Positions 1 through 10,753 of a DNA stretch of 55,752 nt are shown here, one piece after another. Location of the stretch: NCBI GenBank assembly GCA_947588635.1, contig CANPYN010000003.1, positions 1 through 55,752 on the forward strand, in the 5' to 3' direction. Both the position numbers and the translations under genes were made by a program. Source of the stretch: an uncultured Clostridia bacterium (GTDB taxonomy: Bacteria > Bacillota > Clostridia > TANB77 > CAG-508). The notes beneath the pieces are model-generated. The model was not told where the DNA came from. It ran no database searches and saw only the letters and a list, made by a program, of their open reading frames with translations. Each line of letters begins with the position of its first letter. The stretch's first letter is position 1.

Positions 1-206
1 ATTTTACAAAAATATACATTTAGGGTGAAATATTCGCTTACGAAGTTCTAAGGTGATATTATCATAAATTAAATACACTACTAATAACCTTGGAGTTGAA
101 AAATTTGCAAAAATGTGGTATTATATATTATATAGACTTTATAATCTCCTTTTATTTAAGGTCATCATAGGGAATCTATAGAGTATAATGAAAGGAGGCT
201 TAAAAA

Positions 207-386
207 ATGAAAAGTAATAGATTAGCTTTTATAATATTAGTAGCTGTAATAGCTATATGCATTACAGCAGCTTGTATTACATTTGCTGTTACAGGTAGGA
301 CTACAGAAGCAATGACTGTTTTCTTTATTGCTTTTGTTGTATTAGCTATTTCTATAATTGCTGTTGTTTTTAACAACAACAAATAA
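207..386 (+). CDS. small two-TM membrane protein (59 aa, MKSNRLAFIILVAVIAICITAACITFAV...), missed by the ORF track
   Basis: AAAGGAGG Shine-Dalgarno upstream of ATG at 207, stop TAA at 384-386, hydrophobic translation, followed by a terminator hairpin. Confidence 0.65.
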   Translation: MKSNRLAFIILVAVIAICITAACITFAVTGRTTEAMTVFFIAFVVLAISIIAVVFNNNK

Positions 387-403
387 TAATTTTTTAAGTT
401 TCG

Positions 404-443
404 AAAGGAGACCAACTAAACTCTAGAGTTTAGCTGGTCTCCT
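404..443. terminator. intrinsic, possibly bidirectional terminator
   Basis: GGAGACCAACTAAACTC-tag-AGTTTAGcTGGTCTCC inverted repeat between convergent genes. Confidence 0.7.
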
Positions 444-459
444 TCATTATTTAATATAT

Positions 460-2309
460 TTATATTTCAATTTTAGGCTGATATTTCTCGAGCCACATAT
501 TTACTTGGCATAAATATGCCATAAGTTGTGGACCAGTCATTAACTGACCAAACCATGGTCTTGTAAATGCTTTTCCATCTGTTTCAATTATATAAATTAT
601 ATACTCTCTATTTAACAAGTTATTTATAGGTGAATTTTTATTATACATTATCTTTTTTAATTTATTTTTCACTGCTAAAAGATATGTCGGATTATGCGTT
701 TTAGGATATGGACTCTTTTTTCTATCAACTATCTCCTCTGGTAATAAATCTCTTACAACATATCTTAACAATCCTTTTTCTCTCCCATTTAAAGCCTTTA
801 TTTCCCAAGGAATATTCCACATATATTCTACTATTCTATAATCACAAAATGGTACTCTTAGTTCTAAACCATTTTGCATTGACATTCTATCTGATCTATC
901 TAAAAGTGTCTGCATAAACCAATTTATAGTTAAATATGATATTTTTCTTTTTTCTGCTGTCTCTTTTGAATCACTATCTAATATATCTACATTACTTAAG
1001 CTCTCATTATATCTATAATCTATATATTCTTTTAAATTGACTTCTTTAGATATATCCGGATTTAATAGCTTTTGTCTTTCAGAAATAGCAATAGACCAAG
1101 GAAATGTATTGCTATTTAAGGCATCTTCTCTAAAAAACCATGGATACCCTGCAAATATTTCATCAGAACATTCACCAGATACAGCTACTTTTGCTTCTTT
1201 ACTTATATTTTTACAGAATAATAACATTGATGAATCCACATCAGCCATTCCAGGAAAATCTCTTGCAATCATAGCATCTTCTAGGGCATCTGCTAATTCT
1301 GGAGTGTCTATTACTATTTCATGATGATTAGTGTTGAATTTTTTTCTCATTATATCTATATAATAATTGTCTGAATTCGGTTGAAAATCACTTTTAACAA
1401 AATTTTTATCATTATCAACATAGTCTACTGAAAATGTATTTAATTTTGGCATATTATTTTTCTTATAATAATTACTTGCATACGCAGTTATTATGCTGGA
1501 ATCTAATCCTCCAGATAACATCGCACAAATAGGTACATCTGACACTAACTGCTTCGATATCGAATCCTCTAATAAATATCTTATATTCTCACATGTCTTT
1601 CCAAAACTATCTGTATGTTCTTTGCTTTCCAGTTTCCAATATCTTTCTATATGAATACCCGATTTGTTAAATAATAAAAAATGAGCTGGCTTTAACTCGT
1701 GTATATTTTTGAATATTCCACTTCCCGGAGTATGTGCTGGTCCGAAGGCCAAATAATTCACATATTCCTTGTTTATCAATAGTAATTTCTACTTTTGGAT
1801 AGCTAAGTAAAGCTTTTACTTCTGATGCAAAAACAATTGTATTTTCTATTAAAGTATAATAGAGTGGTTTTATACCAAACTGATCTCTAACTAAAAATAA
1901 TTCTTTTGTTTTGTTATTCCAAATTGCAAAACTAAAAATACCATTTAATCTTTTGAGTATACTTGTGCCATAATGAATAAATGCTTTCAGTAATACTTCT
2001 GTATCAGAATATCCGTTTAAAGTCATATCCCAATTCTTCTAACTCAATTTTTATTTCATCTTTATTATATATCTGCCCATTATATACAATAGTATATGTT
2101 GTATCATTATATCTTGCACTCATAGGCTGTTTTCCATTCTTAGCATCAATTATTGTTAGCCTTCTGTGTCCTAAATTTATATTATTATCTGAATAATATC
2201 CCTCCTCATCTGGTCCCCTCTTTTGTAATCTTGAATTCATAATTTTTACAATATTTATATCTTTCGAAATATCCTTATTTAAATTAGTAAATCCAACAAA
2301 ACCACACAT
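460..2309 (-). CDS. asnB: asparagine synthase (glutamine-hydrolysing), continuous only with two +1 shifts at CGG
   Basis: MCGFVGFTN start (Cys nucleophile), LGHRRLTIID, SGGLDSS PP-loop; three ORFs join at 2015 and 1744; SD GGAGG upstream of 2309. Confidence 0.9.
1742..1744 (-). other. +1 frameshift site CTT CGG A (asnB)
   Basis: CGG in the upstream frame, GGA in the downstream frame; restores FGLGPAHTPGSGIF. Confidence 0.93.
2013..2015 (-). other. +1 frameshift site AAA CGG A (asnB)
   Basis: restores LGYDFKGYSDTEVLL. Confidence 0.93.
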
Positions 2310-2446
2310 AACTGCCTCCTTACTCATAATATTTCTCATATTCATATTATGTATTAGTTCTTATTTTGTTACTTACAAAATAGTATTGATGAAAAAAAGT
2401 ACCCCTTACAATTAAAATCATAAGGGATACAATTAATTTATAAATG

Positions 2447-2689
2447 CTAACAACAAGTTTTCTTTTTACAACATATTAACATTACTATTCTTATTATTAA
2501 AAGGATTAGCAATGTAACTAAGAATAATACTATTGCACCAATTCCTAAAAATGTTACTAATCCCGTTGCCTCACCTATAATCAATCCAACTACAAATGAT
2601 AATAATATAGATATTATAAATACTACTAAATCAATACAACATTTTCTTTTTTTATCTTTTTTGAAGCATATATCTACTTGTGGTTCCAT
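2447..2689 (-). CDS. small membrane protein with Cys-rich tail (CCKKKTCC)
   Basis: ORF with SD-like AGGAGG upstream and two hydrophobic segments. Confidence 0.5.
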   Translation of the reverse strand: MEPQVDICFKKDKKRKCCIDLVVFIISILLSFVVGLIIGEATGLVTFLGIGAIVLFLVTLLILLIIRIVMLICCKKKTCC

Positions 2690-2800
2690 AATATAAAAGC
2701 ACCTCCTATTATGCTATATTAGGATATACTATATATTATGACATTTATCTACTTTTTGTGATAATAACCACAAGAAATTTATATATATAAATAATATATT

Positions 2801-3008
2801 TTATCCAAATCTAATTCGTCTAAAAGGAAAATTTTTTTAAAAAAGACTAAATCTAGTCCGTCCAAAAAAGGAAAAATTTCTTAAAAAAGACTAAATCTAG
2901 TCCGTCCAAAAAAGGAAAAATTTCTTGAAAAAGACTAAATCTAGTCCGTCCAAAAAAGGAAAAATTTCTTGAAAAAGACTAAATCTAGTCCGTCCAAAAA
3001 AGGAAAAA
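2801..3008 (-). repeat. tandem REP-like array, 44-bp unit, about 4.5 copies
   Basis: GACTAAATCTAGTCCGTCC at 2845, 2889, 2933 and 2977 (exact 44-bp period) plus a degenerate copy near 2806; same 19-mer (reverse complement) flanks the RAYT gene at 54641 and 54711. Confidence 0.85.
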
Positions 3009-4225
3009 TTAGTTTATTTCTCTTGATTGTTTTATCATTAAGTCACCAAATACTGCGTATCCTGTTGTGGGGTCATTTACTAATACGTGTGTTACTGCTC
3101 CTATAAATTTGTTGTTTTGTATTATTGGTGCTCCACTCATTCCGTTGTATTATTCCTCCTGTTAGTTCTAATAGTTTGGGGTCTGTTACTTTTATTAGCA
3201 TGCTTTTGTTATTAATATTATTATTTCTGTATATTTTTGTTATTTCTATTTCATATTCTTCTCTTACTCCGTTTTCTATATCTAATAATATTTTTGCTTT
3301 TCCTTCTTGTATTTCTTCTCTATTTGCTACTTCTATTTCGTTGTTACTACTTAAGCCTAATTTGTTGTTGTTTGTTATATTTCCATAAATTCCAAAGTCT
3401 GTGTTTATATTTACATTTCCTATTGTTTCGCCGGTTTACTATGCTTCCTTTTATTTCTCCTGGCACTCCTTCTTTTCCTTTTACAATCGATGATATTTTT
3501 GATGTTACTAGTTCACCACTGGATATATTTATTAATTCTTCTGTATCAATATCTATTATTCCATGACCTAGTGCAGCAAATTTATTAGTTGATGGCTCAT
3601 AATAACTCATGGTTCCTATTCCTGCTGCTCCATCTCTTACCCATAATCCTAGTTTATATTCATTGTCTTTTGTTTTTATTGGTGCTATTGTTGATATGAA
3701 TTCTTCTCCGTCTCGTATATATTTTACTCTTAAACTTTTTCCGTTTGAACTGTTTACACTACTTAATAATTCGGATGTACATGTAACTTCTTGTTGATTT
3801 ATTTCTACAATCATATCTCCTTCTTCTATCCCAGTATTTTCATAAGGTTTTTGCCCTTCTATTTCTGTCATCCCTACAACTAATACTCCACTTGTATATA
3901 GTTTTAATCCTACTGAATTTCCTAGTGGAATAACTGAAGTTTTAGGTATTGTATTGACTTCAATATTTTTTACATTTATTAAATTAAATAAACTTAATGT
4001 TACTGTTTTTTTCTCTACTTTGTTTTCATTATTAATCGTACTCGATGTTTCTATTGTTTTATAACTATTATTCTCTTTTAATGATATCCCTAAAATTACT
4101 CCTAAATTCAATTCTTCACCTTGAAATAAAACAATATCATCAGGTATAGATGTAATATTAGTAACATATACTAATATTATTAGTAAAGAAATAATTAAAC
4201 ATATTCTAAAAAAAATCTTTCTCAT
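3009..4225 (-). CDS. spoIVB: SpoIVB peptidase, continuous only with two +1 shifts at CGG
   Basis: N-terminal TM, PDZ domain, [10 protein letters not shown]...FAALGHGI...[21 protein letters not shown]...[15 protein letters not shown] after shifts at 3433 and 3144. Confidence 0.88.
3142..3144 (-). other. +1 frameshift site CAA CGG A (spoIVB)
   Basis: restores [14 protein letters not shown] around the catalytic Ser. Confidence 0.93.
3431..3433 (-). other. +1 frameshift site AAC CGG C (spoIVB)
   Basis: restores [22 protein letters not shown]. Confidence 0.92.
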
Positions 4226-4281
4226 ATAAAAACGGTCACCCTATTCTTAGGATAACCATTTTCAAATTTTTAAACCCTAAT

Positions 4282-6096
4282 TTATCTAAATTCATGTGTT
4301 ACATATCTTTCTCTTGCAAGAGCCTTTTGGTATGCTTTCTTATGTGCTTTTCCTGTATCTGAATCTTTGTCATAGCCTTCAAATAAGTCCCTCTGAATTA
4401 TACAGTAATAACATGCCTGTCTAGTTGTGGCAGCATTAATATTATGTTTATAGTAATATTTAGTTTCTTCTTCTTCAGTATACGATTTAATCACATAATC
4501 AGTATTTCTATATCCTACTAAGTTTGAGTCGTATGTTAATTTTTTACAATAAGGCATATGATAATATTCATCATTTCCGTTAAGATATATTTCATCTGGA
4601 TTTACATATTCATTATTTGCAGTGCTTGTTGCTACAACATAGTTATTATAATCTTTTGTTCCAATTGGCATACCTTGTACAAAAGTTACCATTGACACAT
4701 TTTTTAAAATATTGTCCCAATCTGTTTCAGATAAAATTGGTAATTGATATTCCCCCTCTGCGTTACGGCTATAACTTGTTATTGCTTGATTTAAATTACT
4801 TATTAATATTTGTTTTATTACATTCCTTTTATGTTTTACAAATACAGATGCATCACTTTCGGGATCTTCGTTTTTGTTAAAAATTTTATCATCTAAATTT
4901 CCATATAGTTCTTCTATATTTACTGAATTTCCATATATTTGTTTCAGTTCATCTTCGTTTATCTTCATATTCCTAATTGTTAGCTTTTTCAATTTATCAT
5001 TATTATAAACCCAATTTGAAAATAATTTTGCTTCGTAATAATAATTTCTCGCACTAATATCTTGCTGTATACCTACATCTATAACTCCACTATATTCAGT
5101 TCCTTTGGTATCTTGATATAAACCCTTATATTCTATATTTTTGTTACTTGTAATAGCAACGCTATTTAAAGCTTGGTAAATAGTTTTGCCATTATACATA
5201 ACTATTTTTTTATATTTTGCACTCACATCTGCAAGATTTGTTCTTTTTCCATCATTTACTTGAAATGGAGTGTCACCGTCAAAATATACTTTAGTATTAT
5301 CAGAAGCATATATATATGTATATTCCATAGGTGAATCTAAATCTTCATACCATACATATTCCTTTAACTTTTCTGGTGTTATATCAAAAGGTTCACTACT
5401 ATTCTTAATTAAATAACCTGATTTTTTTACATAACTTCCATCTACTTCTCCAGATATAGTAATATAATTATCTAATGTATAGTTTACTACTATATCTGTA
5501 TCTGTAGTGTTATCTACATATCTTGCCGAATATGATGTAAATGGTTTTAATATATGTGAATACTCTGTTTTAGCATATTCTGAGTTTGTTGTATATGCTA
5601 CACCATTATATAATCCTTCTCCATTATATACTCCATCACTTGTATATTGGTCAGTATCACACACATACAATATATTTTTATCCTCATCAAGTACTCCCAA
5701 ACCGTCTTCATCTTTTATAATCTGCTTTGTTTCTGTTGGTGAATATATATAATATCCATCATATACTGTAAATGCAATAGCAGGAATATATGCAAGCATT
5801 TGCTGTTTACTTGCTCCACTAATTTCTAAACTATTTGCAAGAGAGTCAGTAAAAGTATTAATTGAAGCATTAACAATTCTACGTCTTAATTTTTCTACTG
5901 ATGAATAATTTTCATTTAATTCAACTGTGTTAAATTCAAACGCAGCTATTGCATCTCTTGTTGCACTTAATTGTTTCGAAGTATAGCTAGTTTGTAAATT
6001 ATTTGTATTTACCTGCAAAGAGATATAGTATGAAGCAACCAATACGATTGGAATTATTATTATCATATATATTACTGCAAAATTTGATATTTTCAT
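4282..6096 (-). CDS. large membrane-anchored protein of the pilus locus, function unknown
   Basis: 604-aa ORF with N-terminal TM (MKISNFAVIYMIIIIPIVLVASYYI), next to pilin-like genes. Confidence 0.6.
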   Translation of the reverse strand: MKISNFAVIYMIIIIPIVLVASYYISLQVNTNNLQTSYTSKQLSATRDAIAAFEFNTVELNENYSSVEKLRRRIVNASINTFTDSLANSLEISGASKQQMLAYIPAIAFTVYDGYYIYSPTETKQIIKDEDGLGVLDEDKNILYVCDTDQYTSDGVYNGEGLYNGVAYTTNSEYAKTEYSHILKPFTSYSARYVDNTTDTDIVVNYTLDNYITISGEVDGSYVKKSGYLIKNSSEPFDITPEKLKEYVWYEDLDSPMEYTYIYASDNTKVYFDGDTPFQVNDGKRTNLADVSAKYKKIVMYNGKTIYQALNSVAITSNKNIEYKGLYQDTKGTEYSGVIDVGIQQDISARNYYYEAKLFSNWVYNNDKLKKLTIRNMKINEDELKQIYGNSVNIEELYGNLDDKIFNKNEDPESDASVFVKHKRNVIKQILISNLNQAITSYSRNAEGEYQLPILSETDWDNILKNVSMVTFVQGMPIGTKDYNNYVVATSTANNEYVNPDEIYLNGNDEYYHMPYCKKLTYDSNLVGYRNTDYVIKSYTEEEETKYYYKHNINAATTRQACYYCIIQRDLFEGYDKDSDTGKAHKKAYQKALARERYVTHEFR

Positions 6097-6206
6097 CTTT
6101 CACCTCATAATAAAGTGAGATATGAAATAGAATATCATTATTAAAATATTCCTATCACCTCTCACTTTATATTTATCTTTTATGTATTTTTAAGTATTTT
6201 ATATAG

Positions 6207-6770
6207 CTATATTACTAGCCCTTGACTAGTTGCTACAATTTCACTTGTATTTTTTCCTACTACTCCAAAAAGAGAAGGCATTAATTTTTTAGAATATGAT
6301 TGACTTTTGTTTTTTGTTGTTATTATTACTTCATCACTTTTATTTAATTTTATAGGATCAGAAATATCTCCTGAATTGTAATAAGTTGAATATGATTGAG
6401 TTTCTCCTTGTAAATCTTCTGATGTTAAAGCAGCTTTTTTACCAGGATTATTACTTTTATGCTTTACTTCTATTGTTATATCTGCTGGAATTCCTGTGCT
6501 GTCTGCTCTTTGTTGTAGTTCATCTATATCGCTAGGATCTACAACTCTTTTACTTACTATTTTACTCACACATTCTGAGGTTGCTGAATTATATACTTCT
6601 TGTGCTATCTTATCAGCTTTTCCTGCTGTAGAATTAACTGTTACTCCATACATTCCACCTACTAATAAAACTGTTCCTACTATTGGTATAATTACATCTC
6701 CAATTTCTCCTCGTTGATCTTTTATTGCTTTATTTACAAATTGTTTTATTGATATGAGAATATTCTTCAT
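6207..6770 (-). CDS. pilin-like or pilus-locus secreted protein
   Basis: N-terminal basic stretch then TM (IGDVIIPIVGTVLLVGGMYGV). Confidence 0.5.
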   Translation of the reverse strand: MKNILISIKQFVNKAIKDQRGEIGDVIIPIVGTVLLVGGMYGVTVNSTAGKADKIAQEVYNSATSECVSKIVSKRVVDPSDIDELQQRADSTGIPADITIEVKHKSNNPGKKAALTSEDLQGETQSYSTYYNSGDISDPIKLNKSDEVIITTKNKSQSYSKKLMPSLFGVVGKNTSEIVATSQGLVI

Positions 6771-6918
6771 CTTTTATCCCCCCTTAATACATCTAATCTT
6801 GTATTTTTTAATTGTTAATAATTAATAGTGAATAATGAACACCATAAAAATTTATATTCATCATTCATTATTAATTATTTTATATGATTCATAATACCAT
6901 TTGAATTTACCATTTTAT

Positions 6919-6956
6919 TCTTGAATAGGAAAATTTAAAATTTCCTATTCAAGAAA
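6919..6956. terminator. 15-bp perfect inverted repeat, terminator-like
   Basis: TTCTTGAATAGGAAA-atttaaaa-TTTCCTATTCAAGAA. Confidence 0.5.
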
Positions 6957-7014
6957 TATTTACAAATATTTTTGTAATTTTTCATACTTCTTTTCATTAG
7001 TAATCATTATATAT

Positions 7015-7554
7015 TTACTTCAAAGTATATGTAATATATGTTTTTTTATCACCAGCTGATAGAATTACTTCTGTTCCATCTTCACCTATAAGATATCTAC
7101 CACTATAAGGAACTTCAACAAAATCCTCCAAAAATTGTGCATTTTCACTTAGTTTATTTAGCTTTTTACTTATAAAATTACCTACTACCGTTTCAATATC
7201 AGCTGTTGTTGAAGGAGCCGTATTTTTGTCCCATATACCTTCACTCTTCAAATCCTTTATGTCGTCTTCTGTTAAATCTGTATCAAATTTATATGTTCCA
7301 TCTCCTAGTTTTACTATTACATTTAATCCTTCATCTTTGTACCTATATAATGTTGATATAACATCTGTTATAGAAACGTTTCTGTTTTTATCTTTAGATG
7401 ATAAATTATTATAAAAATTTGTTTTATCATTATAATATAAAACATAATCTCCTGTTGATTTAGCCTGTGTTATATATATAAGTGATATTGCAAGCACACT
7501 AATAAATGCAAATACTGCAAATGCAATTTTTAAAGCATCAACTGCATTTTCCAT
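7015..7554 (-). CDS. pilin-like protein
   Basis: MENAVDALKIAFAVFAFISVLAISLIYI N-terminus related to the MENASKAL family. Confidence 0.6.
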   Translation of the reverse strand: MENAVDALKIAFAVFAFISVLAISLIYITQAKSTGDYVLYYNDKTNFYNNLSSKDKNRNVSITDVISTLYRYKDEGLNVIVKLGDGTYKFDTDLTEDDIKDLKSEGIWDKNTAPSTTADIETVVGNFISKKLNKLSENAQFLEDFVEVPYSGRYLIGEDGTEVILSAGDKKTYITYTLK

Positions 7555-7658
7555 AACTCATTTCTCCTAACTATATAATAGCAATTGTTTAAATATAATA
7601 TTTTTTATATATCATTACATCACTTTTCTAATATTTCATAATTAATTACTAATTCCAA

Positions 7659-8099
7659 CTATGATTTAGTAATACTAATATAATCTATATATCCGTTCTC
7701 ACTATTTCCAGCGTTTGCGCCATTTGTGTCAACTAACTTGTAACTGCCAACAGTAAGTGCATCTGTTCCATAATAATGAACGGAAACAGTATAATTTCCA
7801 GTACTAACAATGTCATTTATACTACTAACTGAACAATATACATTAACTTGGTGTTCACTATCCGTTGCATTACTTGCATTAACCGCATTTACTAAATTTT
7901 TTATTTCTGAACCTTTTCTTTTTCCTTCATATGCTGTAAATTGACTGTTAAAAGTTTGGATTTTTTGACTGTTCATTCCTGCTGTTCCTGTTGATGTTAC
8001 ATCTTTTCCTGAATTTATTAAAATTATTCCTATACTTATTAATAATATTGATATTAATATTGCTCCTGCTATAATTAAAGCTTTTGATGCATTCTCCAT
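7659..8099 (-). CDS. pilin-like protein, paralog 1 of 4 in tandem
   Basis: MENASKALIIAGAILISILLISIGIILINSGKDVTSTGTAGMNSQKIQTFNSQFTAYEG N-terminus, variable C-terminus. Confidence 0.75.
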   Translation of the reverse strand: MENASKALIIAGAILISILLISIGIILINSGKDVTSTGTAGMNSQKIQTFNSQFTAYEGKRKGSEIKNLVNAVNASNATDSEHQVNVYCSVSSINDIVSTGNYTVSVHYYGTDALTVGSYKLVDTNGANAGNSENGYIDYISITKS

Positions 8100-8123
8100 A
8101 ATTTTTTCTCCTTTGAATTTTCA

Positions 8124-8555
8124 TTATTTGTTTGAAATTGAAATATAATTTATATATCCTTGTTCGGACTTCGTTAATTTACCTGCTATTAGGGTTCCTG
8201 ATGGAGCAGTTTGGTCTTTACCATTAGAATAATTAACTGTAACTGTATATGTTTTTGTACTTGTAAGTGAGCCCACATTAGCAACAGGTGCATAAACAGC
8301 AACTTGATGTTCACTATCTGTTGCATTACTTGACATAACTGTATTCACTAAACTTGTTATCTCTGAACCTTTTCTATCCCCTTCGTATGCTGTAAATTGG
8401 CTGTTAAAGGTTTGAATTTTCTGACTGTTCATTCCTGCTGTTCCTGTCGATGTTACATCCTTTCCTGAGTTTATTAAAATTATTCCTATACTTATTAATA
8501 GTATTGATATTAATATTGCTCCTGCTATAATTAAAGCTTTTGATGCATTCTCCAT
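8124..8555 (-). CDS. pilin-like protein, paralog 2 of 4 in tandem
   Basis: same near-identical N-terminus, variable C-terminus. Confidence 0.75.
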   Translation of the reverse strand: MENASKALIIAGAILISILLISIGIILINSGKDVTSTGTAGMNSQKIQTFNSQFTAYEGDRKGSEITSLVNTVMSSNATDSEHQVAVYAPVANVGSLTSTKTYTVTVNYSNGKDQTAPSGTLIAGKLTKSEQGYINYISISNK

Positions 8556-8579
8556 AATTTTTTCCTCCTCACTTTTACT

Positions 8580-9029
8580 TTATTTTATTATTATACAATC
8601 AATATATCCTTTTTCAAATTTAGCTGCATCATTAGATACACCTGGACCTGCTAACTGATTCTTGGCATCACTTGGGGCAGTTGTTCTGTTACTACCATCA
8701 AAATAACGAACTTCAACTGTATAATTTGTTGTATTATTAATCTCTGCTATACTTGAAGCAGATGAATATATATTAACTTGATGTTCACTATCTGATGCAT
8801 TACTTGCATTAACTACATTTACTAAATTTTTTATTTCTGAACCTTTTCTTGTTCCTTCATATGCTGTGAATTGGCTGTTAAAGGTTTGAATTTTTTGACT
8901 GTTCATTCCTGCTGTTCCTGTTGATGTTACATCCTTTCCTGAGTTTATTAAAATTATTCCTATACTTATTAATAATATTGATATTAATATTGCTCCTGCT
9001 ATAATTAAGGCTTTTGATGCATTCTCCAT
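8580..9029 (-). CDS. pilin-like protein, paralog 3 of 4 in tandem
   Basis: same near-identical N-terminus, variable C-terminus. Confidence 0.75.
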   Translation of the reverse strand: MENASKALIIAGAILISILLISIGIILINSGKDVTSTGTAGMNSQKIQTFNSQFTAYEGTRKGSEIKNLVNVVNASNASDSEHQVNIYSSASSIAEINNTTNYTVEVRYFDGSNRTTAPSDAKNQLAGPGVSNDAAKFEKGYIDCIIIK

Positions 9030-9063
9030 AATTTTTCCTCCTAAAAATCAATAATATTGTATT

Positions 9064-9471
9064 TTAGCTACTCTTTTTAGCTACATTAATTGTTGAAATA
9101 TATCCTTTTTCTGTCTCTGAACCTGCTGTACTACTATCTGCACTTGCATAAGTAACTGTTACTGTATAGTTTGCTGTAGCTGTTAAGCCAGTTGCTGATG
9201 TTATTCCTGTAATTTTAACTTGATGCTGACTATCTGTTGCATTACTTGATTTAACAGTATTATATAAACCTGTTATTTCTGAACCTTTTCTTGTTCCTTC
9301 ATATGCCGTAAATTGGCTGTTAAAGGTTTGAATCTTTTGACTGTTCATTCCTGCTGTTCCTGTTGATGTTACATCCTTTCCTGAGTTTATTAAAATTATT
9401 CCTATACTTATTAATAATATTGATATTAATATTGCTCCTGCTATAATTAAGGCTTTTGATGCATTCTCCAT
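9064..9471 (-). CDS. pilin-like protein, paralog 4 of 4 in tandem
   Basis: same near-identical N-terminus, variable C-terminus. Confidence 0.75.
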   Translation of the reverse strand: MENASKALIIAGAILISILLISIGIILINSGKDVTSTGTAGMNSQKIQTFNSQFTAYEGTRKGSEITGLYNTVKSSNATDSQHQVKITGITSATGLTATANYTVTVTYASADSSTAGSETEKGYISTINVAKKSS

Positions 9472-9573
9472 AATTTTTCCTCCTTTGAATTTTTATTTAT
9501 TTTATCTTTAGTGTTTAGCACTAAAATATTAAAAGCTTTATTATATTATGGTTTAAAATAGCCATTAAATCAT

Positions 9574-10008
9574 TTATTCTTCTAATTCTTCAAGTATTAA
9601 CTCTGATATTCTTCCTGTTTTTTTATGATATTCTATTTTTGTACATTTGAATTTAATAATATTAAAATTTTTTACAAAATCTGTTATATTATTTTTATAT
9701 ATTTCTTCCATAGAATAAGTTTTATCTATTGTTGTCATTTTTAAATATATTTTTATGCTATTTTCATCATTTTCTATATAATATCCTTTTTCGTCTTTTT
9801 GTATATTGTTTTTTTCATTTTTATTTACTGTTTTACTAATTAAAGTAGCAACATCAGTACCTAAAATTTGTTTATTTAAGTACTCTTCATATTCTGCGTT
9901 TTCTCTTTTTATTTCATTTTGCTCTATTTTTAGGTTTATTAAAAAGGCACATACAAAAAATATTATGATACAAATTATTGCGGATATTATAAAAAATGCC
10001 TGTTTCAT
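9574..10008 (-). CDS. membrane-anchored, possibly pseudopilin-like protein
   Basis: N-terminal TM; GTDVATLISKTVNKN and GRISELILEE resemble the 10754 pilin (GTDVISVVNKAINHN, GRIDEISFEQ). Confidence 0.55.
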   Translation of the reverse strand: MKQAFFIISAIICIIIFFVCAFLINLKIEQNEIKRENAEYEEYLNKQILGTDVATLISKTVNKNEKNNIQKDEKGYYIENDENSIKIYLKMTTIDKTYSMEEIYKNNITDFVKNFNIIKFKCTKIEYHKKTGRISELILEELEE

Positions 10009-10083
10009 TATATGCCTCCTTCTTTAATTATACCCTTTTTTATTGCAATATGCAATATTTTTTTAGTATTTTCGAAGATTTTT

Positions 10084-10257
10084 AGTTGCCAGTCAGACTT
10101 AAAATAATAGTATTTAGATTTATAATACATATATAATTAATATTTTAGATACCGAGGTAGTGACCTCGTAGAATTAGCTTGCGTCAGAATGTGAGGTTAA
10201 AAATATTAATTATATATGCATTATAAATCTATTAATTCAAATATCTCTGACTTGCAA
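10084..10257. repeat. MITE-like or structured element: conserved core inside a long imperfect palindrome
   Basis: arms GTTGCcAGTCAGA...ATAATTAATATTTT / AAAATATTAATTAT...TCTGACTtGCAAC; core ATACCGAGGTAGTGACCTCGTAG...GAGGTT shared with 26515-26632. Confidence 0.7.
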
Positions 10258-10270
10258 CGATTTTACATTT

Positions 10271-10741
10271 TTAAATTACGCAAAATTCTACATGCGTTAT
10301 TAATCCACTATCATCATATGTTATACTGTTACTGTCAAATTTAAAATGTTTAATATTTCCACTACTACCTTCTGTAGAATTATCCTGTATTACTTTTATA
10401 AAATCTAATGTTCCATCATCATCATTCAAATCTATATTTATCTTTGATGATCCATTATAATTAATTTTGTCTACTTGAATACTAACATCCACTCCGGTTT
10501 GCTTATAATATTGTGGAGCATAATTTACAAGTGATATTATTTCCTGAATAGTAATATCTTCTCTTCCTTGAAATTTCAAAAAATTTTCATTATATTTTTG
10601 TATTTCTGTTGTTGCAACTGTTTGCTGATAAGAAATTACATTTCCCCTATAAGAAGCAAATACATATACCATTATTGCTAGTACTAATAATGATATTAAA
10701 ATTCCACCTGCAATAAGCAAGGCTTTTGATGCATTTTCCAT
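10271..10741 (-). CDS. pilin-like protein
   Basis: MENASKALLIAGGILISLLVLAIMVYVFASYR. Confidence 0.7.
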   Translation of the reverse strand: MENASKALLIAGGILISLLVLAIMVYVFASYRGNVISYQQTVATTEIQKYNENFLKFQGREDITIQEIISLVNYAPQYYKQTGVDVSIQVDKINYNGSSKINIDLNDDDGTLDFIKVIQDNSTEGSSGNIKHFKFDSNSITYDDSGLITHVEFCVI

Positions 10742-10753
10742 AGATTTTCTCCT

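Noticed and set aside
2801-3008. CRISPR array
   Set aside because: Units are contiguous 44-bp tandem repeats without unique spacers and no cas genes are visible; matches REP elements of the RAYT.
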